64,000 nucleotides of DNA, from positions 171,330-235,329 of the forward strand of contig NW_019773725.1 in NCBI RefSeq assembly GCF_001039355.2. The letters are read 5' to 3'. Shown here piece by piece: positions 36,526 through 49,936 of the stretch. The stretch comes from Lingula anatina (taxonomy: Eukaryota > Brachiopoda > Lingulata > Lingulida > Lingulidae). The notes below the pieces were generated by a model. It ran no database searches. It worked only from the letters and a program-made list of their open reading frames with translations, and had not been told where the DNA came from. Position 1 is the stretch's first letter; the number at the start of each line of letters is the position of its first letter. The position numbers and the translations under genes are program-made.

Positions 36526-38931
36526 TAGTTAGAAAGAATGAGGGTCCACGTGTGTGTTGGGGGGGGGGATTGTAACAGACACGTGCCCACGAGCTTTTAA
36601 ATAATTTTTTTCTCTCACCAACCTGTCCAAAAAGAACAAAAAAGTTAAAGAAAAAAACTAAGCAATCTTCAAAGAAATTCGTCCTGCACATATTGTAATA
36701 AAATTTCCCTTATACCTCGCTTTGCTCGAAACTTTTTAAATTAACTCATCCCTATATCAAAAATCAAGCAAACAAGCAAGGTATCATGCAAAAGTCTAGA
36801 ACTTATAATATAAATTAATAGACCAAAATTATATCTTCTTCATTATCATATCTCTTTATTTGATTTAGATTTCAAGTAATCATTTTAGTGTTTCTCTTGG
36901 AAATAATTTTGAACCCAAGTTTGGAAGTTATTGGTAGAAAACACATCCAAGATGTATCTTTTTAAGAAATACATATTCTGATGGTCACATGTAACCACAT
37001 TTTAAAAACTGTTGATTATTTCCGTTAACTTTCAAGACTCTGAATCGATGCAAATCTTAAATTATTATTTTATAATATAAAGAATCAACAACTCCAAAGG
37101 AGCTACTACATGTAGTTATAGGACAACATCCGCTTTTTACAATGAACTTTCCAGGTGTGCATTTACTCCTTTCATAATTATTTGATAGCATAAAAAGAAA
37201 ATTCATTAAAAGAATTCATTAGAAGAAAATTTTTATCAAAAGGATGAGATCTTGTTCTATAATTAATTATCATGATAATATATAGTACTGACAGTTCTAA
37301 TTGTATTAGCATTGCATTGGACAATCAAAATGCCCAGGTTTATCAGAAATGCAGCAGAAGTATTTAGTATGCCATTTGCTTGCACATGCTTTACTGCTGT
37401 TTTAAAGACTAACAATGTACATGTACATTGCACCTTTATATTGCACAAAAGTTTATTTTTCTTGAAAATTTACCATTTTTTCCTAAATTACTAAGGTTAA
37501 TCTTATATAAACCCATTGAAAAAATGAAATAAAATGTTAACTGTTTGTCAAGTTATCATTTTTTATTGTTACCTTTTAACGGTTTCAAATGAATTAGCTA
37601 AAAAATCTCCATACATGTACTACAAAAGAATGTGAAAATTTAGAGAGAATCATTGAGACACATGTTATTTTATGAAGGATGCAAAGTTGTATTAAATATC
37701 TAAAAGCAATTGTCTAGAAAGTCTTACCATTTCAGAATAAGTTTCCATATAGAGTTCAATCAATTTGTAGTCAAAAATTGAAACTATCACAATTAAACTG
37801 CCTTATTATACTGTCAACAATAGACATGTTTAATATTGCTCCAAAGCACCATCCTCACATTCTTAATAGTCTTCAGTGTTTTCTTTTTTTAATGTCTATT
37901 TCTTATGCCCATGATTGTATACATTTTTCATGGCTTTCTAACAGTTTCACTACAAACAACAATTCAGTTATGCAAAATAATAGATATATTTTCCCTAAAA
38001 TATTCAAGTATTATTGTGCCTTTGGTTTGAAGTCAAGAAGGCTGTAGCTATGAAATATCCCTAAGTTTCTTGACTGATATTACATGGACGGTTTGGCGAT
38101 GGGGATTCCAGGCCCCCTTGCAGTGGTTTCCTTAATTACTTGACCCCAGACTGATGGCCTTCTTCCAAACTACTGGCCTGGTTTTGTGATTTTGCCCCAT
38201 TGGAACTGCATTGCACTTGTTGAGCAGATGCACTTGATCTAAACTGAAATGGAAGAATAGCAGATAGTATATATGGTGACTTGACAATTTTTTTCAAAAT
38301 CACTGCAGAGATATCAGGAGTTTTGATACCCCCCCCCCTTCTTCTTACATCCTGTGCATCTCCTCCCCCTTTTGAATACTTCATAAAAATTTGCCCAACT
38401 TTTTTCTTGTATTTTTATTACTACTTTCAAATGTACTAGTACCTGCGTCTATGTCAATGTCTGTGAATATCAACATAATTGAGATTTTCTGCTACATTGA
38501 CACCCAAATAACATATTAATTATTGCAGTGATTTTTATTTTGAGTACTGTACCTATGATATATTACTGTATGTCACAGGCAGAATTGAAATCCAGGCAGA
38601 TTTTTAAGTCGCTTAGGCCAGATTGAAATCACAAGTCACAGATATTTTAAATTGTTATAAATAGATTAAACACATCCCTATAAAAGCTATTTTTGTAATA
38701 CAATATATGGTCTAGAGCATCTTTTATTAACTGTCTTGCACACACGGGATTGAAAAACATTTATTTTTCGATCTTGCCCAGGAAACTTTAAATCTGCTGT
38801 GATGTCAAATTGTAATGCCTGTGACATATACACAACATATTAACAAAAGTAACCAACTTCTCACATTGAACAACGATAAAATTAACAAATCAAATACTAA
38901 AAAAGCACTACGAGAGTGCAGACCTACGCCA
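36526..38931. other. AT-rich upstream region of small-gene copy 1
   Basis: Repeated as a block at 44358-46579. Contains a G run at about 36560 and short ORFs such as 37778-38047, repeated at 45583-45852 with near identity. That ORF has no recognisable motif, and its conservation follows the whole block. Confidence 0.55.
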
Positions 38932-39415
38932 AGGCAGCAATTTTTGATTATTATTGATTGATTACTGATCCGGGTCACCACCACTAATCACTTTTAAGTT
39001 AACCCATTTCTGACCTACCCTGAAAATTTCATCAAAATCGGTCCCTAACTTTCTGAGTTATGTTGATGATTGGTTTTTGATTATTGATTGATTATTGATC
39101 AAGATCACCACCAAAAACTAATCACTTCTAAGTTAACCCATTTCTTACCTACCCTGAACATTCATCAAAATCGGTCCATAACTTTTGGAGTTACTAGTAT
39201 GTTGCTGATTGATTTTTGATTACTGATTATTGATTATTGATGCAGATCACCACCAAAAACTAATCACTTCTAAGTTGACCCATTTCTGACATACCCTGAA
39301 AATTTCATCAAAATCAGTCCATAACTTTTTTAATTATGTTGATGACAGTCAAAAAAACAAAATAAACAAACAGACATACAAACAGGGGTGAAAGCATAAT
39401 CTCCTTGGTGGAGGT
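38932..39415. repeat. Family 1 element with three internal repeats
   Basis: The ends ACCTACGCCAAGG and CCTTGGTGGAGGT match the 7501-7698 element. The interior repeats a roughly 120-bp module three times (ATCACCACCA, TTTCATCAAAATCGGTCC, TTATGTTGATGATTG). The same element at 46943-47301 has two modules and that at 7501-7698 has one. Confidence 0.85.
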
Positions 39416-40398
39416 AAAAAGAAGAATCACATTCAAGTACAGTTTCTTTCAGCTCTACTGTGTAAAAAGAAAACCCGAGAAACAAACCTCATATCAGCAT
39501 CTCTCTCCAAGCCTTTGCTTCACGTTTCACAAAGCAGTGAAAGTCATATTCCAACTTGAGTCTCGATCCTCAACAATCATCTCCCCTTAACCTTCACTTG
39601 TACATTTTGTCCTTTTCTTTAATACCTCCATTCCTTTCAAATATTGGCTTGGGTTCTTTCTGTAAATATAAGGAAACAAAAAAAATTAGTCACACAAATT
39701 GTTCAACATGACAATACTGTAACCCAGCATAAAAGTACTAAATAAGAAAGCATACATGTACCAGTAAGATGCAGGAAAAGTGAAAATCTCATAAACAACA
39801 AGCATAAATGTACCAATATTATTGTTTGACGGGTGTCAGGTCTATATGATTCACTTCAAAATATTCAGAGTGTTTATCTTCACGACCTACATTTATGTTA
39901 TTTGCATACTCTTGCATATGTTGGCCACATCCATGACCCTTTTACACCATTAAGTAAACACAACCAAGAACACACTGTACACAAAAAAAAGTGTCAATAA
40001 AATCCGTTTGCAGACTTGCTTTGAAAAATGTGCATAAACTTGTATTGTTGTATTAATATATAATGTAGCTCTCTACCATGCAGTGGTATTTCTGTGCCAA
40101 TATAATATGTTTTTCAAATAACCCAGTTGTAGTGCCTAAGTGTAAGTAACACTACTCGGTAGATGTCGCGGGACATGTACAAGCTAGACCATGTGTTAAA
40201 TGTCATTATACTTTTAGTTATACATACAAAAGTGACTGTTGTGCATAAATATCATTCATTACATTACATTAAATAACTATATGTTGAAAAAGGACCAAAA
40301 TATCAAGGTGCCAATTGTGTCTTTTCTTTTGTAAAAAGATACCACTCCATCTTTTCTTGTATAGAAGTGTCACTCCATTCATTGTTATAAAAAAGAAA

Positions 40399-42011
40399 AT
40401 GGCGGATGATATGTTTGTAAGTTGATTGACATTAGTAAATGTATTACATTAAATTATCACACATGGCTAATATTTATAAATACATGTATAATCAACAGAG
40501 TTTGTGGGTTTATTCTAACCACCTGCGGGCAAAAATGTTGATTTAACTTTGGTATTTATACGTCATCAACAAAGAGTCAACACTGATACATGTACCGCGA
40601 TGCAGTGGAGTAATGCAGTCTCTTCGTTGAACCACTGTGGCATGCTCACACTTGGCCACAGACTGAAAGTGGCATACTTTTTTCACACTGAAGTATCAAA
40701 TCTGGCAAAATAATACATTGTATACAATAAGGCTTTTCGATTAAAATCACAGCAATTTGCAAATTTAGTTACCAGTCTGAGAGTATGTATTACGCTAGTG
40801 TATTACGCTAGTGTATTTCCATATGCTCAGTCAATAGATTACTAGTAGTTAAACTCCATCCTGACCTCAGTTACCATAACAGTACATAAATGTTTTGAGT
40901 ATAAATGATTCTAAACAAATAGTGTTCTGACCAGAAATAACTGACACACTTCAATTTTTTTTTCCTACAGTTTCAGAGTTTGTTGCAGCATAAAGTTCCA
41001 CAGCAAGAGGAATCTTTACCGCAGATCACGTATTGTGGATTTCAAGAAAACAATTTGGTAAGAACTGCTTCTTTTAAATAAATACTATACTGTACTAATA
41101 AGTAACAGGTACAACTACAAAAAGATAAATATATATTTCTCTTTTTCTTGAAGGTATTATACCTTAGAACAAAAATTGGGTCTTAGAAAAAATTTTCCAG
41201 TATATTTCTGCCATTCTCCCCTTATCACCTGATACCAATCTGCAATTTGTACCCTATTCAAAGACACTGAAAAATTATGATATATAAACCTGTTTGAGGT
41301 TAGCTTCTATTCAAATTTTACCATCATATGAGTGAGATTAAATAATATCTACCAGGCCTGTATCTGGAGGGGTTGGGGGGGACAAACTGCCCTTTTTGCT
41401 GGAAAAGTCCACGTTGGGTAAAAAATAATCAAGGCACATGAAGTATTCACGGTAAGACCCCTTTCTTTGATATCGATGGCTACTGGCCTATCTCTAACTG
41501 AGGCAGATTAAAAACTACATGTACAATACATATCATAATTTCAGGCCCATACCTAGCCAGCAATTTCCAAGGAGGATTTCTTATTCCAAAAAAGTGGACC
41601 TTTTAACATAAAATCATCACATACCTACATCAAATTTTACCCTAAGTGGACCTTTACCCTGCTAAAAGAGCAGTTTTTTTAAACCCCCTGAACCCCCCGG
41701 ATCTGTAATTTTGGAGCAGGTTTTGAATTGGTCAGTAAAGAGAAAAGTTGACATTTTTAGAAATAAATTGAATTCTTGCTGTTTAATATGCTTATTGCAT
41801 GCCATAAAATACCAGTATAATATCTTCTTGAGATTTAATTTTCATCATACACTTGTTTCATTTGGTTTCCCAGGCTGGTGTTGTGAGACTTAGTATGGAA
41901 GATAACACTACAGTAACAGTTCAACCGCAAGTTACGAAGGGAGACCAAACACCTGAAACATCAGAGGGACCAAGAAGAGAAGCAGATTCACTGCTACATT
42001 CAAATGACTGA
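40399..42011 (+). CDS. Small three-exon gene, copy 1 (80 aa, unknown function)
   Basis: Exons are 40399-40416, 40971-41057 and 41874-42011, all phase 0 with GTAAG donors and pyrimidine-AG acceptors. The product begins MADDMF-FQSLLQHKVPQQEE and contains LPQITYCGFQENNL and AGVVRLSMEDN. It ends in a polar tail (PRREADSLLHSND). There is no signal peptide, membrane segment or known domain, and I do not recognise the family. An AATAAA polyadenylation signal is at 42635. The start codon lies in AAAATGGCGGAT, which resembles a YY1 site. Conservation of both splice borders and frame in three copies is the main evidence that it is a gene. Confidence 0.7.
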
Positions 42012-44346
42012 GCTGTCTCTCTCTTTTGGCAGTGACGTTTTATCATGAACTTAATTGTGTATGTGTAGTGGAAAAGTTAGGTGATCTTTTTTCAAGTTTA
42101 ACTTGAAAGGTCACTTAACAGAAATTTCACATGTTCTGTTCAGCTGGATTTACTGATTAGTACTTAAACAAACTGTTTTACTTGATAAAACAATTACAAC
42201 AAAAGTTATTCTCATGACAACAAAGGAGCAAACGTCATGCCATGTGCATAAATGTTTAGCCGAATGGTAAAAGAATGTGCCAAAATGTGGCAAAACAGTT
42301 CAACCCAGCAGGTACTGTACATGTACAACAGTAAAACAGTCCAAAGCACTGTTATAACCAAGACAGACTGTACAGTATGGTGAAAAAACAATGGGGTCAG
42401 GGCTGTAGCTTATATATCTAAATACATGAACCTAGACTTGTGGTTAGATCAACCTAACACTGAAGAAATGCTCCTACTTGGGTTTCCTCGTAAAGAATTG
42501 GTGCTTGAAGATGGAACTGAGTTATTATTTAAGTGTTAATCTATTTATTAATTTATTTGTTTCCAGGTGTTTTAATTTGTTACTGTACATGAAGTATCTC
42601 TTTGTTACTTCACATATTAACATAATTAATAAAAAATAAAGCTCTGTAAGTTAGCTAGTGCCTTTAGTCTATGAGTTGATGCCCAAATCTTATCTGGCTG
42701 CACTTCCATTAAGCAAAGTTTTTATGGTTGATTTTTGTATAGCTGATGACAGCAATTAAAAAAAAAAAATTTTCATAAAAATATATTAAAATTTATTTCC
42801 AAAGAGAGCAACACTCTGCTAAAAATCAAGAACTTTTTTCCTAACTGAGTAGTTAACCTGAGCTAGGCTACTACCATCACAGTGGCTACAAAAAGGTTTT
42901 CATCACAAAGCCTCACACATATTACCTTAAAATTAATTTTAAAAAATCCTGTCTGGGGTAGCGCTAACACTCGCCAATTAAGCCTAATGCTAAAACTGGC
43001 ATAAATTGGCTAAACAAAAAGGGTTTGGTTTGACTAATTTTAGTTAAATTAAAACCATTTAGATAACAAATTGACAAAAATGTGGTGATTTGGTTAAGCG
43101 AAAAAAATTCCTAGTGCTACCCCAGCCTGTCCTAAAAATTTTTTTTCACAAATCCAACTTCACTTTTCAATTGCCTCTGCATGTTTTTAAAGAATGTTTT
43201 GAAAGTTGAAAGTTGAAAGTTAGCCTATTACTGCCTGAATAATCATTATAGTGAAAAAATACAGCAAATGCTGCACTAAGCTTTGTATAAGTGGGGCTCT
43301 TTGTAGCTAGAGAATCTGTTCAAGTTTTGGATAAATTTCAGTTTGATAATGCTCAGAATTTAAAACTTCAATCCTGTTGGAAAAATTGTCTACAATTTTT
43401 CGTAAAAGATAAATGATAACCTGAGTAATAGTGCGTCAAGCTATGTAGAGCATACTGTATCACATTGCCACTAAAATGATTAAGTAAATTAATAAATAAA
43501 TTAATTACGTAAATATAGAAAGAAAAACAGAAATAAATAAAGAACAGACAAACACACATGCAAAGTCATTTTGTTCTTTCAGCTTTGGAACAGTGCCCAC
43601 CATTGGAAGCAATTACTGTCATACATACTAATTCAAAACTATTTAAGCTGACATTAATGTATTAAGTGCTTCAAGCAGTTGTAATCTTTATGTTTATTAC
43701 AAATTAATTAAATCTCTTCCAACCTCATTAATGTCATCCTGACCCCACCCTCTTTACTCACTCTTTCACAGTCCAAAATCTCTAAATTTTCAGAAATTGC
43801 ATTTACAAACAAGGCTTCATGCAAGTTAATTTGGCTGTAACAGGTAGGTTGTAAATATTCTTATCAAACCTTGAGAGACACATAATATACTTGATATACA
43901 CATAGAAAACACAGGAAATAACTGTTTCAGTTATCTTCTCAGCCTCTATTTTCCTTTACTACATACACTACTTGTACTAAATGTCACTGATTCAGACATG
44001 AATTACAGCATTCAGACAAAGCTAGGAAAAGAAATATAAGGAACAACTGGCAAGTTAAACCTTTTCAAAGTGAACAATAAAAATATTTCATTGGCATACA
44101 TTTTAGTAATATAGGAATTAATTCATTAATTCAATTATAATAAAAATATAACTGGACCAAACTCAGATTATTTATTAATTTGTAACTGTAACCAAAATAT
44201 GGAGCAGCTATAAATGCAGAAGACTCTATGCAGTAGACTTCTTTCATATAAAGTATAAAAAAGTTACATGCACATGTAAAAAGCCCTCAAAAATAAGATT
44301 AATAATGTTTTTTTCCTAATGCCATAAGCATGATCATTTATATACA
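42012..44346. other. 3' region of small-gene copy 1, no further gene seen
   Basis: Nearly identical to about 55569-58081 and partly repeated at 49937-51800. It contains the AATAAA signal at 42635. The minus-strand ORF at 43368-43559 is low-complexity and not supported. Confidence 0.6.
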
Positions 44347-44347
44347 T
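44347..44347. other. Single N: assembly seam
   Basis: Left of the N the sequence matches the block ending at 58081. To its right the sequence matches 36522 onward. This is a contig join. Confidence 0.75.
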
Positions 44348-46579
44348 NAATTGAATTGCTCATAGTTAGAAAGAATGAGGGTCTACGTGTGTGTTTGGGG
44401 GGGGGGGGGGAAGAATTGTAACAGACACGTGTCCACGGACACGTGCCCAAGAGCTTTGAAAGAATTTTTTTCTCTCACCAACCTGTCCAGTAAGAACAAT
44501 AATAAATTTTCCCTTCTACCTCGCTTTGCTCGAAACTTTTTAAATTAACTCATCCCTTTATCATAAATCAAGCAAACAAGCAAGCTATCTTGCAAAAGTC
44601 TAGAACTTATAATTTAAATTAATAGACCAAAATTATATCTTCTTCATCATTATATCTCTTTATTTGACTTAGATTTCCATTAATCATTTTAGTGTTTCTC
44701 TTGGAAATAATTTTGAACCCAAGTTTGGAAGTTATTGGTAGAAAACACATCTAAGATGTACCTTTTTAAGAAAAACTTACATATTCTGATGGCCACATGT
44801 AACAACATTTTAAAAACTGTTGATTATTTCCATTAACTTTCAAGACTGAGTCGATGCAAATCTTAAATTATTATTTCATAATATAAAGAATCAACAACTC
44901 CAAAGGAGCAACTAGTTATAGGACAACATCCACTTCTTACAATGAACTTTCCAGGTGTGCATTTGCTCATCTGGTAATTATTTGATAGCATAAAAAGAAA
45001 ATTCATTAAAAGAATTCATTAGAAGAAAATTTCTATCAAAAGGATGAGATCTTGTTCTATAATTAATTATCATGATAATATATAGTATTGACAGTTCTTA
45101 TTGTATTAGCATTGCACTGGACAATCAAAATGCCCAGGTTTATCAGAAATGGAGCAGATGTAAGTATTAGTGTCATTTGCTTGCACATGCTTTACTGCTT
45201 TTTTAAAGACCGACAATGTACATGTACATTGCACCTTTATATAACACAAAAGTTTATATTTTCCTTGAAAATTTACCTTTTTTCCTAAATTACTAAGGTT
45301 AATCCTATATAAACCCGTTGAAAAAAATGAAATAAAACGTTAACTGTTTTTCAAGTTATCATTTTTTTATTGTTACCTTTTTATGGTTTCAAATGAATTA
45401 GTTCAAAAATCTCCTTACATGTATGTACTACAAAAGAATGTGAAACTTTAGAGAGAATCAATGGGACACGTAATTTTTGAAGGATGCAAAGTTGTATTAA
45501 AAATCTAAAAGCAATTGTCTAGAAAGTCTTACCATTTCAGAATAAGTTTCCATATAGGGTTCAATCAATTTGTAGTCAAAAATTGAAACTATCACAATTA
45601 AACTGCCTTATTATACTGTCAACAATAGACATGTTTAATATTGCTCCAAAGCACCATCCTCACATTCTTAATAGTCTTCAGTGTTTTCTTTTTTTAATGT
45701 CTATTTCTTATGCCCATGATTGTATACATTGTTCATGGCTTTCTAACAGTGTCACTACAAACAACAATTCAGTTATGCAAAATAATAGATATATTTTCCC
45801 TAAAATATTCAAGTATTATTGTGCCTTTGGTTTGAAGTCAAGAAGGCTGTAGCTGACAAATATCCCCAAGTTTCTTGACTGATATTACATGTGTGGTTTG
45901 GGGATGGGGATTCCAGGCCCCCTTGCAGTGGTTTCCTTAATTACTTGACCCCAGACTGATGGCCTTCTTCCAAAATACTGGTCTGGTTTTGTGATTTTGC
46001 CCCATTGGATCTGCATTGCACTTGTTGAGCAGATTCTCTTGATCTAAACTGAAATGGAAAAATAGCAGATAGTATATATGGTGACTTGATAATTTTTTTT
46101 CAAAATCACTGCAGAGATATCAAGAGTTTTGATGCCCCCCTTCTTCTTCCATCCTGTGCATCTTTCTCCTCCCCCTTTTGTATACTTCATAAAATTTGCC
46201 CAACTTTTTTCTTGTATTTTTATTACTACTTTCAAATGTACTAGTACCTGCTTCTATGTCAATATCTGTGAATAACAACATTATTGAGATTTTCTGCTAC
46301 ACCCAAATAACATATTAATTATTGCAGTGATTTCTAATTTGGGTACTGTACCAATGATATATTACTGTATGTCACAGGCAGGATTGAAATCCAGGCAGAT
46401 TTTTAGGTCACAGATATTTTAAATTGTTATAAATAGATTAAACACATCCCTATTAAAGCTATTTTTGTAATACAATATATGGTTTAGAGCATCTTTTATT
46501 AGCTGTCCTGCATTCAGGGGATTGGAAAACTTTTATTTTTCAATCTTGCCCAGGAAGATTTAAAATCTGCTGTGATGTC

Positions 46580-46951
46580 AAATTGTACTGCCTGTGACAT
46601 ATACACAACATATTAACAAAAGTAACCAACTTCTCACATTGAACAATGATAAAATCAACAAATCAAATACTAGAAGAGCACTCCGAGAGCACAGACCTCC
46701 GCCAAATTGTACTGCCTGCGACATATACACAACATATTAACAAAAGTAACCAATGTCTCACATTGAACAAAGATAAAATCAACAAATCAAATACTAGAAG
46801 AGCACTCCGAGAGCACAGACCTCCGCCAAATTGTACTGCCTGTGACATATACACAACATATTAACAAAACTAACCAATGTCTCACATTGAACAACGATAA
46901 AATCAACAAATCAAATACTAGAAAAGCATTCCGAGAGCGCAGACCTCCGCC
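46580..46951. repeat. Three-unit tandem repeat, period 124 bp
   Basis: Units start at about 46580, 46704 and 46828, each with AAATTGTACTGCCTG, CATATTAACAAAA and CTCCGAGAGC. Each ends in ACCTCCGCC, the terminus of family 1 elements. The equivalent at 38808-38940 is a single unit. Confidence 0.9.
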
Positions 46952-47301
46952 AAGGCAGCAATTTTTGATTATTATTGGTTATTGATTGATAATTGATATG
47001 GATCACCACCAAAAACTAATCACTTTTAAGTTAACCCATTTCTGACCTACCCTGAAAATTTCATCAAAATCGGTCCATAACTTTCTGAGTTATGTTGTTG
47101 ATTGATTTTTGATTATTGATTGATAATTGATCTGAATCACCATCAAAAACTAATCATCTCTTCCTTGGCCCACTTCTGACCTACCATGAAAATTTCATCA
47201 AAATCGGTCCATAACTTTTTGAATTATGTTGATGACAAACAAACAAACAAAAAAGACAGACAGACAAACAGGGGTGAAAACATGATCTCCTTGGCGGAGG
47301 T
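46943..47301. repeat. Family 1 element with two internal repeats
   Basis: The left end ACCTCCGCCAAGG and the right end CCTTGGCGGAGGT form 13-bp perfect terminal inverted repeats. Two interior modules contain TTTCATCAAAATCGGTCC. It lies at the end of the 124-bp tandem array. Confidence 0.85.
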
Positions 47302-48305
47302 AAAAAGAAGAATTATATTCAAGTACAGTTTCTTTTAGCTCTACTGTGTAAAAAGAAAACCGAGAAACAAACCTAAATTCTCAAAGCATCTCTCTCCAAG
47401 CCTTTGCTTCACTTTTCACAAAGTAGTGAAAAACCATATTCCAACTTGAGTCTCCTCAACAATCATCTCCACCTTGACCTTCACTTGTAAATTTTGTCCT
47501 TTTCTTCAATACCTCCACTGCTTTCAAATATTGGCTTGGGTTTTTTCTGTAAATATAAGGAAACAAAAAACAATTAGTCACACAAATTGTTCAACATGAC
47601 AATACTGTAACCCAGTATAAAAGTACTAAATAAGAATTTAAAGCATACATGTACCAGTAAGATGCAGGAAAAGTGAAAATCTCATAAACAACAAGCATAA
47701 ATGTACCAATATTATTGTTTGACAGGTGTCAGGTCTATATGATTCACTTCAATACTCAAAGTTTTTATCTTCAAGACCTACATTTATGTTATTTCCATAC
47801 TCCCACATATGTTGGCCACATCCATGACCTTCTTACACCATTAAGTAAACACAACCAAGAACACACTGTACACAAAAAAAAAGTGTCAATAAAATCCGTT
47901 TGCAGACTTGCTTTGAAAAATGTGCATAAACTTGTATTGTTGTATTAATATATAATGTAGCTCTCTACCATGCAGTGGTATTTCTGTGCCAATATAATAT
48001 GTTTTTCAAATAACCCAGTTGTAGTGGCTTAGTGTAAGTAACACTACTCGGTAGATGTCGCGGGACATGTACAAGCTAGACCATGTGTTAAATGTCATTA
48101 TACTTTTAGTTATACATACAAAAGTGACTGTTGTGCATAAATATCATTCATAAACAATAATCATATCATATTACATTAAATAACTATATGTTGAAAAAAG
48201 ACCAAAATATCAAGGTGCCAATTGTGTCTTTTCTTTTGTAAAAAGATACCACTCCATCTTTTCTTGTATAGAAGTGTCACTCCATTCATTGTTATAAAAA
48301 AGAAA

Positions 48306-49936
48306 ATGGCGGATGATATGTTTGTAAGTTGATTGACATTAGTAAATGTATTACATTAAATTATCACACATGGCTAATATTTATAAATACATGTATAATC
48401 AACAGAGTTTGTGGGTTTATTCTAACCACCTGCGGGCAAAAATGTTGATTTAACTTCGGTATTTATACGTCATCAACAAAGAGTCAACACTGATACATGT
48501 ACCGCGATGCAGTGGAGTAATGCAGTCTCTTCGTTGAACCACTGTGGCATGCTCACACTTGGCCACAGACTGAAAGTGGCATACTTTTTTCACACTGAAG
48601 TATCAAATCTGGCAAAATAATACATTGTATACAATAAGGCTTTTCGATTAAAATCACAGCAAATTGCAAATTTAGTTACCAGTCTGAGAGTATGTATTAG
48701 GTTAGGTATTTCCATGTGCTCAGTCAATAAATCACTAGTAGTTAAACTCCATCCTGACCTCAGTTACCATAACATTACATAAATGTTTTGAGTATAAATG
48801 ATTTTAAACAAATAGTGTTCTGACCAGAAATAACTGACACTCTTCAACTTTTTTTTACAGTTTGAGAGTTTGTTGCAGCATAAAGTTCCACAGCAAGAGG
48901 AATCTTTACTGCAGATCAAGTATTGTGGATTTCAAGAAAACAATTTGGTAAGAACTGCTACTTTAAAATAAATACTTTACTGTACTAATAAGTAACAGGT
49001 ACAACGACAAAAAGATAAATATATTTTTCTCTTTTTCTTGAAGGTATTATACCTTAGAACAAAAATTGGGTCTTAGAAAAAAATTTCCAGTATATTTCTG
49101 CCATTCTCCCCTTATCACCTGATACCAATCTGCAATTTGTACCCTATTCAAAGACACTGAAAAATTATGATATATATTCCTGTTTGAGGTTAGCTTCTAT
49201 TCAAATTTTACCATCATATGAGTGAGATTAAATAATATCTATATTTTCCTGTCTAACCAGGCCTGTATCTAGAGGGGTTGGGGGGGGGGGGGGACAAACT
49301 GCCCTTTTGCTGGAAAAAGTCCACGTTGGGTAAAAAATAATCAAGGCACATGAAGGATTCACGGTAAGACCCCTTTCTTTGATATCGCTGGCCACTGGCC
49401 TATCTCTAACTGAGGCAGATTAAAAACTACATGTACAATACATATCATAATTTCAGGCCCGTACCTAGCCAGCAATTTCCAAGGAGGATTTTTTATTCCA
49501 AAAAAGTGGACCTTTTACCATAAAATCATCAAATACCTACATCAAATTTTACCCTGAGTGGACCTTTACCCTGCTAAAAGGGCAGTTTTTTTAAAACCCC
49601 CTGAACCCCCTGGACCTGTAATTTTGGAGCAGGTTTTGAATTGGTCAGTAAAGAGAAAGGTTGACATTTTAAGAAATAAATTGAATTCTTGCTGTTTAAT
49701 ATGCATATTGCATGCCATAAAATACCAGTATAATATCTTCTTTAGATTTAATTTTCATCTTACACTTGTTTCATTTGGTTTCCCAGGCTGGTGTAGTGAG
49801 GTTATCTATGGAACACAACAAAACAGTCCTAGTGAAGCCAACAGTTCAACCGCAAGTTACGAAAGAAGATCAAACACCTGAAACATCACAGGGACCAAGA
49901 CGAGAAGCAGATTCACTGCTTTACTCAAATGAATGA
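48306..49936 (+). CDS. Small three-exon gene, copy 2 (84 aa, unknown function)
   Basis: Exons are 48306-48323, 48861-48947 and 49787-49936, phase 0 throughout. Exon 2 reads FESLLQHKVPQQEE and LLQIKYCGFQENNL. Exon 3 reads AGVVRLSMEHN and is four codons longer than copy 1. It ends in PRREADSLLYSNE before TGA. AATAAA is at 50451. The in-frame length difference with kept borders argues for coding constraint. No function can be assigned. Confidence 0.7.

Larger units (their letters stand above)
44358..49936. repeat. Second copy of the 36522-42011 block
   Basis: Collinear from GCTCATAGTTAGAAAGAATG through small-gene copy 2, with a few percent divergence. It contains a three-unit tandem expansion at 46580-46951 that the first block lacks. 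Confidence 0.9.

Noticed and set aside
37778-38047. ORF of 89 codons nearly identical at 45583-45852
   Set aside because: The whole surrounding block is equally conserved, so the conservation is not coding evidence, and no motif is visible.
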